29,724 bases of DNA from a virus, in the IMG/VR virus record IMGVR_UViG_3300017960_000047, positions 1 through 29,724 of that record; one strand, written 5' to 3'. Numbering within the stretch: position 1 is the first letter of the stretch; every line of letters starts with the position of its first letter. The notes beneath the pieces were generated by a model. The model did not search any database. It had not been told where the DNA came from and saw only the letters and a list, made by a program, of their open reading frames with translations. Shown one piece after another: positions 6,568 through 14,540 of this stretch. The translations under genes and the position numbers were made by a program.

Positions 6568-6710
6568 TCGAGATCGCGCTTTGGACGGTCGTCGCCGGGG
6601 CGTTAGCCGTTGCCTTTGCCTGGCTTTTCGTTCGCCTCTTCCTGGCGCTGATCAGCCCACTCTTCGGCTTCTATCACAAGAACGACGCCGGCAAAACGAA
6701 CGGCGGTTGA
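6549..6710 (+). CDS. 53-residue single-pass membrane protein
   Basis: A short frame that starts inside the end of the Tat-signal gene (19-base overlap) and translates to MDHLAVIEIALWTVVAGALA, then a continued hydrophobic run to about residue 41 and a hydrophilic tail (YHKNDAGKTNGG). GAGGG lies nine bases upstream of the ATG. The hydrophobic segment (residues 7-41) is long enough for one kinked or two short membrane helices. The stop codon (6708-6710) overlaps the -35 box of the next promoter, so the gene ends exactly where a new transcription unit begins. Function unknown; a membrane partner of the upstream Tat substrate or a lysis-related peptide are possibilities without direct evidence. 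Confidence 0.6.
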   Translation: MDHLAVIEIALWTVVAGALAVAFAWLFVRLFLALISPLFGFYHKNDAGKTNGG

Positions 6711-6735
6711 CAAGCGCACGTAACTCCAGTACAAT
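6707..6735 (+). promoter_or_regulatory. Internal rightward sigma-70-type promoter
   Basis: TTGACA (6707-6712) and TACAAT (6730-6735) are separated by exactly 17 bp, the same form as the promoter at 1573, including CGGCGGTT just upstream of or around the -35. Start would be near 6742. It serves the fibre and capsid genes downstream, but a terminator-like hairpin follows within 60 bases. Confidence 0.8.
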
Positions 6736-6750
6736 GAGTGTGTAAGCCGC

Positions 6751-6806
6751 GAGCACAACACACGTCATCGCAGCAGCGAACCCGATGACCGGGTTGTGCT
6801 CTTTTC
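6751..6806 (+). terminator. Terminator-like hairpin just after a promoter: attenuator or small RNA end
   Basis: GAGCACAAC (6751-6759) pairs with GTTGTGCTC (6793-6801) and, inside it, GTCATCG (6764-6770) pairs with CGATGAC (6783-6789), around a 12-base loop. The outer stem is followed directly by TTTTCT. This is the shape of a rho-independent terminator about 10-60 bases after the predicted transcription start. Either it ends a small RNA of about 65 nt, or it is an attenuator that must be read through to express the genes from 6821 onward. Confidence 0.6.
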
Positions 6807-6820
6807 TAACGTGATGGCCA

Positions 6821-7126
6821 ATGGCAGACCTGTTCGACCGTCTCTATCTTTCGTCACCCAACGACGCCTCGATCGGCGTTCATTACTTCCGCGCGGCGAT
6901 GGGCGACTACGCGACCGGCCACAGCACGCGCCAAGAGATCATCGGCCATTGGGCGCTCGATGCTGAAGCACAAGCCGATCTGAACGTGCTGTGCGACCAC
7001 GTCGACAGTCTGAGCGTGTTGGGCAAGGCTGGGTTTCTCCTGGAGCTGCACGACGTGCTGATGATCGCCGAGGAAGGCGCCAAGTACACGACCAAGGCCG
7101 CGTTTAGAGCGCGGCTGGGGCTGTAA
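6821..7126 (+). CDS. Conserved-type phage hypothetical protein
   Basis: A 101-residue acidic, mostly helical protein with the features HYFRAAMGDYATG, a DAEAQADLNVL helix, LLELHDVLMIAE and a C-terminal YTTKAAFRARLGL. This pattern resembles small uncharacterised proteins found next to phage fibre genes, but no biochemical role is known to me. It has no clear Shine-Dalgarno site; the stretch before its ATG is the 3' side of the terminator-like hairpin plus CTAACGTGATGGCCA. Expression may therefore depend on leader structure. It is one base upstream of the GTG start of the large fibre protein and is probably co-translated with it. Confidence 0.75.
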   Translation: MADLFDRLYLSSPNDASIGVHYFRAAMGDYATGHSTRQEIIGHWALDAEAQADLNVLCDHVDSLSVLGKAGFLLELHDVLMIAEEGAKYTTKAAFRARLGL

Positions 7127-7127
7127 T

Positions 7128-9866
7128 GTGGGCGTTACCTGTGCCGTCACGCGCGCCGCGTGCGCCGTCGGGGGTGGCAATCAGAACATCACCACCGACG
7201 ACCTCGGCGGGCTTACGCCGGTCGCCGCCTTGTTCATCGTCACCCGCGCTACAGCTGATGGCGTTGCCGCCGACCATTTCGTCTGGAGCATCGGGGCGGC
7301 CACCGCTGCCGCTGAGCAATGGGCTTGCTGCATCGGCAGCGAGCACAACCACGGTACGTCCGACGCCTACCGCCGAGGGGCGACCGACGAGTGCGTCTAC
7401 ATCACCGACCCGACCGACGGCACGGTTGACGGTGAAGCGAACCTTAACACCTTCATAGAAAACGGAGTGACGATCACCTGGGGCAACGCGCCAGCAGGCG
7501 CGTACCTCTTGACGGTCGTCTTCTTCGCCGGCACCGACGTCAGCGCCCACGCCGACACGTTCAACCCAGACGCGACTGAAGACCAAGCCACCAACGTCAC
7601 CGATCCAGGGTTCGAGCCGGACCTGGTCTTCTTCGCCGGCACCGACTCGCTGATGAACGACGCGTCTGCGAACGGGGCGCCCAACGCGGTTGGAGTCGTC
7701 GCCAACATCGCCGGAACGCCGCAGGGCTGCAAGGCGATCTACATCTCAGACAATAGCGGCACGTCGAGCTCTGATGGCACCACCGTTCACGACCGGGTGT
7801 ACCAGGCCACGAACGGGGTCGGCAACGTCAAGTACACCCTGGAGATCGACGACTTCGACTCGGACGGTTTCAGCGCGTACTCGCGGGACGGCGGTGGGGA
7901 CGCGAACGACGACATCGGCTACCTGGCGCTCAACTTCAACGCTGCCGTCAAGGTCTGGTGCGGGGGGTACGACTCGCCCACGGGCAACGGCAACGACTCG
8001 GACACCTCGCCGGGCTTCAAGCCTCAATTGCTCGTCCTGTTCCCGAACACGTGCGCCGCCGTCGACACGGTGTATGAAGACGGCAAGGGAAGCGTGCAGT
8101 GCATCTCGGTCATTGACGGGGACGAGGCTTACTGCATGTCGGCAGCTGATGAAGACAATCAGGGCACGACCGACTCGCAGAGCTTGAGCGATAACCAGGC
8201 CGTCAACCTGCCCTACGACGACGGTAGCCAGGCTTACGCCGCAACGTTCGTGAGCTTCGACGCGACCGGATGGACGCTGAACTTCACCAACACCGACGGC
8301 ACCGCTCACAAGTGGTACGGGTTCGCCGTCGAGGAAGTCAGCGCCGTCCAAGAGGACGTAGCGCTCACGATCACGCACGTCCGAGCCGTCACCGAGGCGG
8401 GTGCCGCTGCAGGAGCGGGAGCTCCCGCAGCACTCGCTCGATCGCACGCTATTACCGCAGGTGGGGCTGGCGCAGCTGCCGGGACTGCGTCCCTCACCTC
8501 AGTTCGTACCTTTACAATGCAGGGCACGGCTCAAGGCGAGTCTGCCCTCCCCTTGAGTCGCAGCCTGGACATCGCCCAAGCAGGAGCGGCGCAGGCTAGC
8601 AACGCCGTCGCGCTACTGCGCGTCCTCACCGTAGCGACCGTCTCGCTGGGCCAGGCAGCCAGCGGCACCTCGCTCACCCACTCGCTCGCTCTATCGACCA
8701 TCGCAGGTTCAGCAAGCGAAGGCGGCGTGTCGCTGGCTAGCCAACTTGGAGCCGTCCCTGGGGCTGGCGCCGTCACGTTGGCCGCGTTGGGCTTGGCGGA
8801 CGATCTTGGCCTGACGGTGAACGGTCTGTTCGTCGTCGGGGTCGGGCTCACGCTGGCCGGCCAGCGGGCGATCTCGTCTGCTGCGAGTGCTGCCGGTCAA
8901 GCGACGCTCACGCAAGCCAGGGCTATAGGGATCACGCCGGGCGCGGCGTCCACGGCGCAAGCTGACGCGACGTTGGGGGTGGTGATCGAGCTTTCTGCTC
9001 AAGCTGCCGGCCAAGCCGGAGCCGCTTTCTCGTTGGCGCTCGCCCGCGCCGCGCTCATCGCTGGTGCTGCTGGCGTGAACGTAAGCGTGCTTCTCGCAGT
9101 CGCGAGGGCTTTGGCGGGAACGGCACAGGCTGGAGCGCAGGCGAGCCAAGCGGTAGCCCGGTCGGTCGGGGCCGCGGTGCAAGCTGGCGCGACCGCCGTA
9201 GCAGACACGACGTTGTCAGCAGACCGCGCTTTCTCTGCGGAGGCTGAGGCCAGCGTGACCGCGACTCTCGCGTTGGCGTTAGTGGAGGCCGTGGCACAGT
9301 CCGGCACGGCACAAGCCAGCGCGCATTGCCCTGGGTGCAATTTCGTCACGGGGTTTGCGCTCACGCCGGCAGGCGGGGCCGCGACGCAGGCCAGCACGAC
9401 CGTGAGCCACGTGCTACAGCTCACGACCGACGGTCGGTTCTTGGTGTACGCGAGCTTGTCGTTGGACGCCAACCGGGCCATCGCTGCCGAGGCCATCGCG
9501 CAAGCTGAGAGCGCCGCCGCCGCCGCCATCACGCAGACCGTAGAGCCGGCTGGCAGCGTCGCAGCCGGCGGCGCGATCATCGTTCCCCTGGACCTGGACG
9601 TTACGACGGCCAGCAGTCGCGGCGTGACCGGGGCGATCGTTACGGCCATCGAGCACGCCGTCGCGGTCGGCACGATGATCTTCCCGGTGCCGTGCGAGCG
9701 CATCTACGTCGTGGTCGTCGAGGGAAGGGCCTACGCCGTCGCGCTCAACGTTCGGACGGCGACGATCGAGCTTGAGACACGCAGCGCGGGCGTCGCCGTT
9801 GAAGGACGCAGCACGACCGTTTCGGCAGAAGACCGCACCTTCGAGGTGCCGGATCCAACTGAATAG
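7128..9866 (+). CDS. Large repeat-rich virion fibre protein
   Basis: A 912-residue protein with three parts. Residues about 28-135, 156-282 and 293-404 are three divergent copies of one domain, each opening with a G(L/F)xPxLxxF strand and closing with an aromatic/Gly pattern (DFDSDGFSAYSRD, SFDATGWTLNFT). Such units occur in phage fibre and surface proteins. Residues about 408-830 are Ala/Gly-rich, with roughly fifteen degenerate repeats of about 20 residues (pattern hxRxhxhxxxGxAxAxaxhxL), likely a beta-rich shaft. The C-terminus (VEGRAYAVAL, then VEGRSTTVSAEDRTFEV) repeats an ExR-T-V motif common in phage structural genes. Start is GTG at 7128, two bases after the upstream stop. The position inside the head module suggests a head or neck fibre rather than a tail-tip fibre. 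Confidence 0.75.
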   Translation: MGVTCAVTRAACAVGGGNQNITTDDLGGLTPVAALFIVTRATADGVAADHFVWSIGAATAAAEQWACCIGSEHNHGTSDAYRRGATDECVYITDPTDGTVDGEANLNTFIENGVTITWGNAPAGAYLLTVVFFAGTDVSAHADTFNPDATEDQATNVTDPGFEPDLVFFAGTDSLMNDASANGAPNAVGVVANIAGTPQGCKAIYISDNSGTSSSDGTTVHDRVYQATNGVGNVKYTLEIDDFDSDGFSAYSRDGGGDANDDIGYLALNFNAAVKVWCGGYDSPTGNGNDSDTSPGFKPQLLVLFPNTCAAVDTVYEDGKGSVQCISVIDGDEAYCMSAADEDNQGTTDSQSLSDNQAVNLPYDDGSQAYAATFVSFDATGWTLNFTNTDGTAHKWYGFAVEEVSAVQEDVALTITHVRAVTEAGAAAGAGAPAALARSHAITAGGAGAAAGTASLTSVRTFTMQGTAQGESALPLSRSLDIAQAGAAQASNAVALLRVLTVATVSLGQAASGTSLTHSLALSTIAGSASEGGVSLASQLGAVPGAGAVTLAALGLADDLGLTVNGLFVVGVGLTLAGQRAISSAASAAGQATLTQARAIGITPGAASTAQADATLGVVIELSAQAAGQAGAAFSLALARAALIAGAAGVNVSVLLAVARALAGTAQAGAQASQAVARSVGAAVQAGATAVADTTLSADRAFSAEAEASVTATLALALVEAVAQSGTAQASAHCPGCNFVTGFALTPAGGAATQASTTVSHVLQLTTDGRFLVYASLSLDANRAIAAEAIAQAESAAAAAITQTVEPAGSVAAGGAIIVPLDLDVTTASSRGVTGAIVTAIEHAVAVGTMIFPVPCERIYVVVVEGRAYAVALNVRTATIELETRSAGVAVEGRSTTVSAEDRTFEVPDPTE

Positions 9867-9876
9867 GAGAGCTATC

Positions 9877-10446
9877 ATGCCAGTACAGTATGGCAGTCAA
9901 GTTGAAGATCATTACCGCGCCGCCGCCGGAGCGAGGGCCGGCGTTGAAGGTCGCATCGTGTTTGGCAATCGCTTCCACGTCGAGTGCCACGACAAGCACG
10001 GCAAGCTGAAGTGGGCCGACGACTTCGAGAACCTGGTCGTCAACGAAGGGCTCGATCACGCGTTGGAGCAACACCTGAAGGGGTCGGGCTATACCGCAGC
10101 CTGGTACGTGGGCCTGACCGACGGCACGCCTACCGTCGCCGCTGGTGACACGATGGGCAGCCACGCCGGATGGACTGAGGTCGAAGATTATGACGAGGCG
10201 GTCCGCCAGACGCTCACGTTGGGTGCTGTATCGAGCCAGTCGGTCGACAACTCGGGCAGCCCTGCGGCGTTCACGATCGACTCTGACGACACGACCATCG
10301 GCGGGGCGTTCATCGCCACCGACGACACCAAGGGCGGGTCGGGGGGCACGCTGTACGGGGGTGGAGTTTTCACCGCAGGCGACAAGACCCTTGACGACGA
10401 CGACACGCTCAGCGTGACGGTGACCTGCACGGCCTCCGCGTCGTAG
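9877..10446 (+). CDS. Fibre-associated phage structural protein
   Basis: A 189-residue protein of a type often found beside phage fibre genes. The recognisable core is FHVECHDKHGKLKWADDFEN then LVVNEGLDHALEQHLKGSGY, TAAWYVGLTDGTPTVAAGDT and SHAGWTEVEDYDE, followed by a beta-rich end (AFTIDSDDTTIGGAFIATDD). Function is not established; a capsid- or fibre-attached component is likely. The start at 9877 has AGGAG seven bases upstream. An upstream in-frame ATG at 9772 lies inside the fibre gene and is not used. It is ten bases after the fibre stop and ten bases before the adaptor-like gene, so the three form one cassette. Confidence 0.7.
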   Translation: MPVQYGSQVEDHYRAAAGARAGVEGRIVFGNRFHVECHDKHGKLKWADDFENLVVNEGLDHALEQHLKGSGYTAAWYVGLTDGTPTVAAGDTMGSHAGWTEVEDYDEAVRQTLTLGAVSSQSVDNSGSPAAFTIDSDDTTIGGAFIATDDTKGGSGGTLYGGGVFTAGDKTLDDDDTLSVTVTCTASAS

Positions 10447-10456
10447 GGGAGCTGGC

Positions 10457-10729
10457 ATGGGCGAGACGTTCGACAAGGATCCGAGCGCCAAGTTAGACTA
10501 CACCGTCGACTGGTCGAGCTGGCTTTGCGCCGGCGAGACGATCACGGCAAGCGACTGGACGGTGCCGGACGGATTGACTGAAGCTTCCGCGTCGTTCGAC
10601 GACGACAGCGCGACCGTCTGGCTCACCGGCGGTACCGATGATACGGACTACAAGGTCGTCAATCAGATCACGACCAACGCGGGACGCATCGACCAACGGA
10701 CGATCGTTATAGCCGTGAAGGAAAGGTGA
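10457..10729 (+). CDS. Fibre-tail adaptor-like protein
   Basis: A 90-residue beta-rich protein. It carries the pattern LDYTVDWSSWL, GETITASDWTVPDGL, VWLTGGTDDTDYKVVNQITT and a C-terminal IDQRTIVIAVKER, typical of the small phage family annotated as fibre/tail adaptor proteins, which resemble an Ig-like fold. It probably links a fibre to the virion. AGGGGAG precedes the ATG. Its stop (10727-10729) is three bases before the protease gene. The family call rests on pattern recognition and on the neighbouring fibre genes. Confidence 0.72.
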   Translation: MGETFDKDPSAKLDYTVDWSSWLCAGETITASDWTVPDGLTEASASFDDDSATVWLTGGTDDTDYKVVNQITTNAGRIDQRTIVIAVKER

Positions 10730-10732
10730 CGT

Positions 10733-12553
10733 ATGCCTTACGAGAAGTGGACCGACGTCAACACGGCGATCCGCGGGATCAAGCCGCAAGTCACGCTGGA
10801 GCAAGCCAACTTGATCGCCCGCTGGGCCGACGCGATCGAATCCGGAGACAACCCGCCGGACAGCCCGTGGGCCGCCGCGATCGCTCAGTTCAAGAAGGCG
10901 TACGAGGTCAAGGACGGCAAGTGGGTCAAGCAGGAAGGATCGTCTGCGAGCAACATGCTGACGGTCTGCACCCTGATGGACACGCAGGCCACGCAGCGCC
11001 AGTACCAGGGCCGCGACTACCTCGTGTCGCCGGCTATCCTCATCAAGGAAGGCGTCGTCATGAACGGCGAGCTGCCGGACGCCGAAGAGGTCTCACACCT
11101 GCCCTATGCCTGGGCCGGACGCCCGCTCGTCATGGATCACCCCAAGGATGCAGCTGGAGACCTCATCAGCGCCAACGACCCGACTGTACTGGACACCGTC
11201 GGCCTGGGCTGGGTGTTCAATCCTGAATGGCGTGACGGCGCCTTGCACGTCGAGCTGTGGACGGACATCGCCAAGGCGCAGGTCAAGGGTGGCTCATACG
11301 CGAGCGTGCTGAACAAGCAGCGCGTCGGCGAGCCGATCGAGATCAGCTCCGCTTACTTCCGCGACCGCGACTTCCAGGCTGGGGAGTCTGGAGGGCGTCC
11401 GTTCTTCACGCGGGCCTTCAACATGCGACCCGATCACGTGGCCGTCATCATGGACGGACAGGGCGCGTGTTCCTGGGAGGACGGATGTGGAGCGCCGCGC
11501 GTGAACATGGCCGTCAACATCAGGTCGAGCGCGCGGACGCCTGATTACAAGGGCACGGAGACGACGTCGTGGGAGAGCGCGAACAAGTCACTGGCGGCCT
11601 ACATCGCCGGTTACTACAAGCACTCCAGAGCGTCCAAGCCGGACGAGCCGGTGAAGACCGTCGGCGATATGCCGGCAGCCATGAAGACCTGGATCGCGTC
11701 GAAGTCGTTGTTGGGAGACGCGGGAGCTGACGAGTTCAGCGACCTGTTGTTCTTCCCGGTGGTGAATCCAGGCACGAACAAGCTCAACGCCGGCGCTTTG
11801 CAGGCCGTCATCAGCGGTCGCGGCGCGCAGGCGAAGATCGCGGAGGGCGCCAAGTCGTCCGCACAGGAGCGGGCGAGGGGTCTGATCGACAAGGAGTTTC
11901 AGTCGGAGAAGACCGCCGCCCAAAGGTTAGTCGCAGCCCTTAACTCCATCGTCGGGATGGTGGGGGCGCACATCACTCTACAGGAGGCCGATCAGATGGA
12001 TGAGAATCGAACGCTAATTCTCGACGATGGGCGTTTCGGATTGTCTCAGGAGCTGGTCGAAGGCTTGTCTGATGACGCAGCGGAGAAGTTCGCCGCTTTC
12101 ATCAAGGACAACCCCGCGACCGAGCCGAAGGACAAGGACGAAGACCCGGAAGGGAAGAAGCAGAAAGCAACCGAAGACCCGGAGAAGGGCGAAGACGACG
12201 AAGAACAGGGCGAAGACGAGAAGCAGGCGGCCAACGTCGAGCTTCCCGCAGAGGTCGCCGAGCTGGCTCAGTTCATCAAGGACGCTGGCGGGGCTGATAC
12301 CCTGAAGGCATCCTTGGCCGAGCTGGCTCAGAACGCGCAACAGGAGCGCGCCGAGCTGGTCGAGCTGTTGGTCGCTAACGACGCATGCGTCGTGCCGCAG
12401 GAGACACTCGAGCAGCTGCCGGTCACGACCCTGCGTGCGTTGAAGGCGTCCTTCATCAAGCCAGACTACTCCGGCCAGGGACTGGTGGTCGCGTCCAAGG
12501 ACAAGATCACGCCACTAGCGCGTCCGGACGTGTTCGCCGTCAAGGCGGACTGA
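10733..12553 (+). CDS. Capsid maturation protease fused to scaffold
   Basis: A 606-residue protein. Residues 1-65 resemble a ChaB-like helical domain (end: FKKAYEVKDGKWV). Residues about 75-260 are a DUF2213-type prohead protease: YLVSPAILIKEGVV, RPLVMDHP (His136), EPIEISSAYF (Ser205/206) and RPDHVAVIMDGQGACSWEDG (His235); the His and Ser residues are the likely catalytic ones. Residues about 285-392 are a conserved linker (SLLGDAGADEFSDLLFFPVV, ISGRGAQAKI). The rest is an acidic Lys/Glu stretch (about 459-500) and a coiled-coil-like tail, the scaffold part, cut out at maturation. Protease-scaffold fusion before decoration and capsid genes is a known arrangement. Confidence 0.85.
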   Translation: MPYEKWTDVNTAIRGIKPQVTLEQANLIARWADAIESGDNPPDSPWAAAIAQFKKAYEVKDGKWVKQEGSSASNMLTVCTLMDTQATQRQYQGRDYLVSPAILIKEGVVMNGELPDAEEVSHLPYAWAGRPLVMDHPKDAAGDLISANDPTVLDTVGLGWVFNPEWRDGALHVELWTDIAKAQVKGGSYASVLNKQRVGEPIEISSAYFRDRDFQAGESGGRPFFTRAFNMRPDHVAVIMDGQGACSWEDGCGAPRVNMAVNIRSSARTPDYKGTETTSWESANKSLAAYIAGYYKHSRASKPDEPVKTVGDMPAAMKTWIASKSLLGDAGADEFSDLLFFPVVNPGTNKLNAGALQAVISGRGAQAKIAEGAKSSAQERARGLIDKEFQSEKTAAQRLVAALNSIVGMVGAHITLQEADQMDENRTLILDDGRFGLSQELVEGLSDDAAEKFAAFIKDNPATEPKDKDEDPEGKKQKATEDPEKGEDDEEQGEDEKQAANVELPAEVAELAQFIKDAGGADTLKASLAELAQNAQQERAELVELLVANDACVVPQETLEQLPVTTLRALKASFIKPDYSGQGLVVASKDKITPLARPDVFAVKAD

Positions 12554-12584
12554 CGGGCGTCGAGATATAACGGAGGTTTTCAGA

Positions 12585-13064
12585 ATGGCAAGGACAACTA
12601 CACACCATCAGATCATCGTCCGCCAGGGACCTCACGGCGTGGCGCGCGCTGAGCGCGTCTGCGGCGAGGCCATCACGCCGGGGCATCTGTTGGAGGTCGA
12701 CTCCAGCGAGCACTACATCAAGCACGACGGCGCCGAGGAGTTCCTCCCTCGCAAGATCGTCGCGCTGGAAACCCTGACGCCGGACACGATCACCTACCCG
12801 ACCACAGCCATGATCGACATCCCGTACGCCAGTGGTGACACGGTGTACGCGGGCATCGTCGGGCCGGGCGATCGCGCGTATATGTTCCTCGCGGCCGGCT
12901 ACACTGCCGTCGAGGGCGTAAGCCAGTTGTGCAGCGCCGGTGACGGCACGTTGCACGTCAACGACTCGGTCAGCGACAAAGCCGTGGTCTTCGGCGTGCC
13001 CGCCGAGGACAAGGACAACTCTGGCGGGACCGCTGCCGTGAGGGTGCTCGTCGACGTCTCCTGA
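12585..13064 (+). CDS. Head decoration-like structural protein
   Basis: A 159-residue, beta-rich protein (RAERVCGEAITPGHLLEVDS, then PTTAMIDIPYASGDTVYAGI and GTAAVRVLVDVS). The HGVARAERVCGEAITPGHLL start and the DTVYAGIVGPGDRAYMFLA core match small capsid-stabilising proteins encoded between protease/scaffold and capsid genes. It probably sits on the outside of the mature shell. A GGAGG site lies nine bases before the ATG. The call depends on position as well as composition; an exact family name is not certain. Confidence 0.75.
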   Translation: MARTTTHHQIIVRQGPHGVARAERVCGEAITPGHLLEVDSSEHYIKHDGAEEFLPRKIVALETLTPDTITYPTTAMIDIPYASGDTVYAGIVGPGDRAYMFLAAGYTAVEGVSQLCSAGDGTLHVNDSVSDKAVVFGVPAEDKDNSGGTAAVRVLVDVS

Positions 13065-13104
13065 GCGGGACGATCATCAGAGCACGAACAGAAGGAGAAC
13101 TGAC

Positions 13105-14121
13105 ATGCTACATCCTATCACAGTCAACATCCTCCAGGATCCTGCCGCACTGGAGGACTTCATCACGAACTCCTGGCGTCCGCACGGCTTCTCGCCGGAT
13201 GGACGTGCCGTCGACGCGAACGGCCAGATCATCGGCAACGCGTGGCTGAACCGGGAGGAGTGGGAACGCCTCGACGCCGTCGTCATGGCAATGGGCAAGC
13301 AGCGGCTGGGTGCTTGGCAGGACGTCATCAACGCCGGCCTGCGTTCGAACACCACGCTCGCGGAGGAGTTCAGCAAGTGGCGCGTAGCGAGCGAGCGCAC
13401 GGAAGCGACCGTCTCTATGGACTTCCGCACGCGGGTCGACTACGATCGGACAGACCGGAAGACCTACGGCGTTCCAATCCCCATCTTCAGCGCAGCCTTC
13501 AGCATGGGACGCCGGGAGCTGGCGGTCGTTCGCGCGACCGGCGGCGACGTGGAGACCTTCGAGGCCGAGCAGGCCGCCGAGGCCGTCGCGGAGAAGGTCG
13601 AGGCCACCCTGGTAAACGGGAACACCGACGTCGTGATTGGCGGCTCCAGCATCGCTGGGTATACCACGCTCAGCGCCCGCGACACCGGGACCGCCGCCGC
13701 TTACGGCGGGGGCGACTTCGGCACCATCACGAACATCTATCCGACCTTCACTGGCATGATGGCCGCACTGGCTGCCAAGCGCTTTTACGGGCCGTTCGGC
13801 TGCTACCTCGCCTCCACCCAGTACAACCAGATGCTCGACTTCTACTCCGACGGGTCGGGACAGAAAGCTCTCGATCGGGTCGTGGGGCTGAACGAGATTC
13901 AGTTCGTCAAGCCGCATGACCTGATGACCGATGGCGAGCTGCTGATGGTGCAGCTTACAAGGGACGTCGTCGACGTTCGCATCGGGCTGAGCTTGGAAAC
14001 GCGACGCTGGGAGACACCGAGCGGGAGCGAGATGCACTTCCTGGTCGTGTTCTGCGGTACACCTCGCGTGAAGCAGAACTACGAAGGCAATGCAGGAATC
14101 GCGCACGCTACAGCTTGCTAG
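13105..14121 (+). CDS. Major capsid protein (HK97 fold, encapsulin-like)
   Basis: A 338-residue shell protein. Residues about 95-200 show the encapsulin-like HK97-fold pattern: SMDFRTRVDYDRTDRKTYGV, VPIPIFSAAFSMGRREL, then a long spine helix (ETFEAEQAAEAVAEKVEATL) and VNGNTDVVIGG. The C-terminal half holds the A-domain (LAAKRFYGPFGCYLASTQYN, then VKPHDLMTDGELLMVQLTRD and RVKQNYEGNAGIAHA). The length is usual for this capsid class and there is no cleavable delta domain of note. AAGGAG precedes the ATG. Its place between decoration protein and head-tail connectors is canonical. Confidence 0.92.
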   Translation: MLHPITVNILQDPAALEDFITNSWRPHGFSPDGRAVDANGQIIGNAWLNREEWERLDAVVMAMGKQRLGAWQDVINAGLRSNTTLAEEFSKWRVASERTEATVSMDFRTRVDYDRTDRKTYGVPIPIFSAAFSMGRRELAVVRATGGDVETFEAEQAAEAVAEKVEATLVNGNTDVVIGGSSIAGYTTLSARDTGTAAAYGGGDFGTITNIYPTFTGMMAALAAKRFYGPFGCYLASTQYNQMLDFYSDGSGQKALDRVVGLNEIQFVKPHDLMTDGELLMVQLTRDVVDVRIGLSLETRRWETPSGSEMHFLVVFCGTPRVKQNYEGNAGIAHATAC

Positions 14122-14132
14122 GAAAGGAGCAC

Positions 14133-14540
14133 ATGGCTAAGAAGTATCTCTGTGAGGTACGGGCTCGCTGCACGTACGGGCCGGGAGGGAAGATCGCGGC
14201 TGGAGAGCGAGTCGAAGTGACGCAGGCGGAGCTTGACGCCTTCGGTGACAAGCTCCAACTCGTCAACCTCGACCACGCGCCGGCCGAACCGTCCCTGCTC
14301 GTCGTGCGGCCCGAGCCGGAGGACGCCGAACGAATGCTGACGGACGCTGAGCGAGAACTCATCGAGGAAGCGTTGGAGGTCCGCGTCGATACGTCGAACG
14401 CGACCGACAAGGCCAAGGAGCTGGCCGGCAGCATAGGCATCCATCTGGCGGACGTCGAAGGGACCGGCGAAGACGGGCGCGTCCTCGTCAAGGACGTGCG
14501 CGCGCGCGCCAAAGCTCTCGGGCTAGAGGTCGATGGGTAG
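14133..14540 (+). CDS. Virion protein with peripheral-subunit-binding-like domain
   Basis: A 135-residue protein placed between capsid and connector genes. Residues about 90-127 read ATDKAKELAGSIGIHLADVE then GTGEDGRVLVKDV. This matches the peripheral-subunit-binding (E3-binding) domain of 2-oxo-acid dehydrogenase E2 chains: A..A..LA...GI.L..V.GTG..GR....DV. The N-terminal 60 residues are beta-prone with GERVEVTQAELDAFG. The AAAGGAG site precedes ATG 14133; an in-frame start at 14115 has none. A structural docking role at the neck is inferred from position; a metabolic role is unlikely because no enzyme domain is present. Confidence 0.75.
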   Translation: MAKKYLCEVRARCTYGPGGKIAAGERVEVTQAELDAFGDKLQLVNLDHAPAEPSLLVVRPEPEDAERMLTDAERELIEEALEVRVDTSNATDKAKELAGSIGIHLADVEGTGEDGRVLVKDVRARAKALGLEVDG

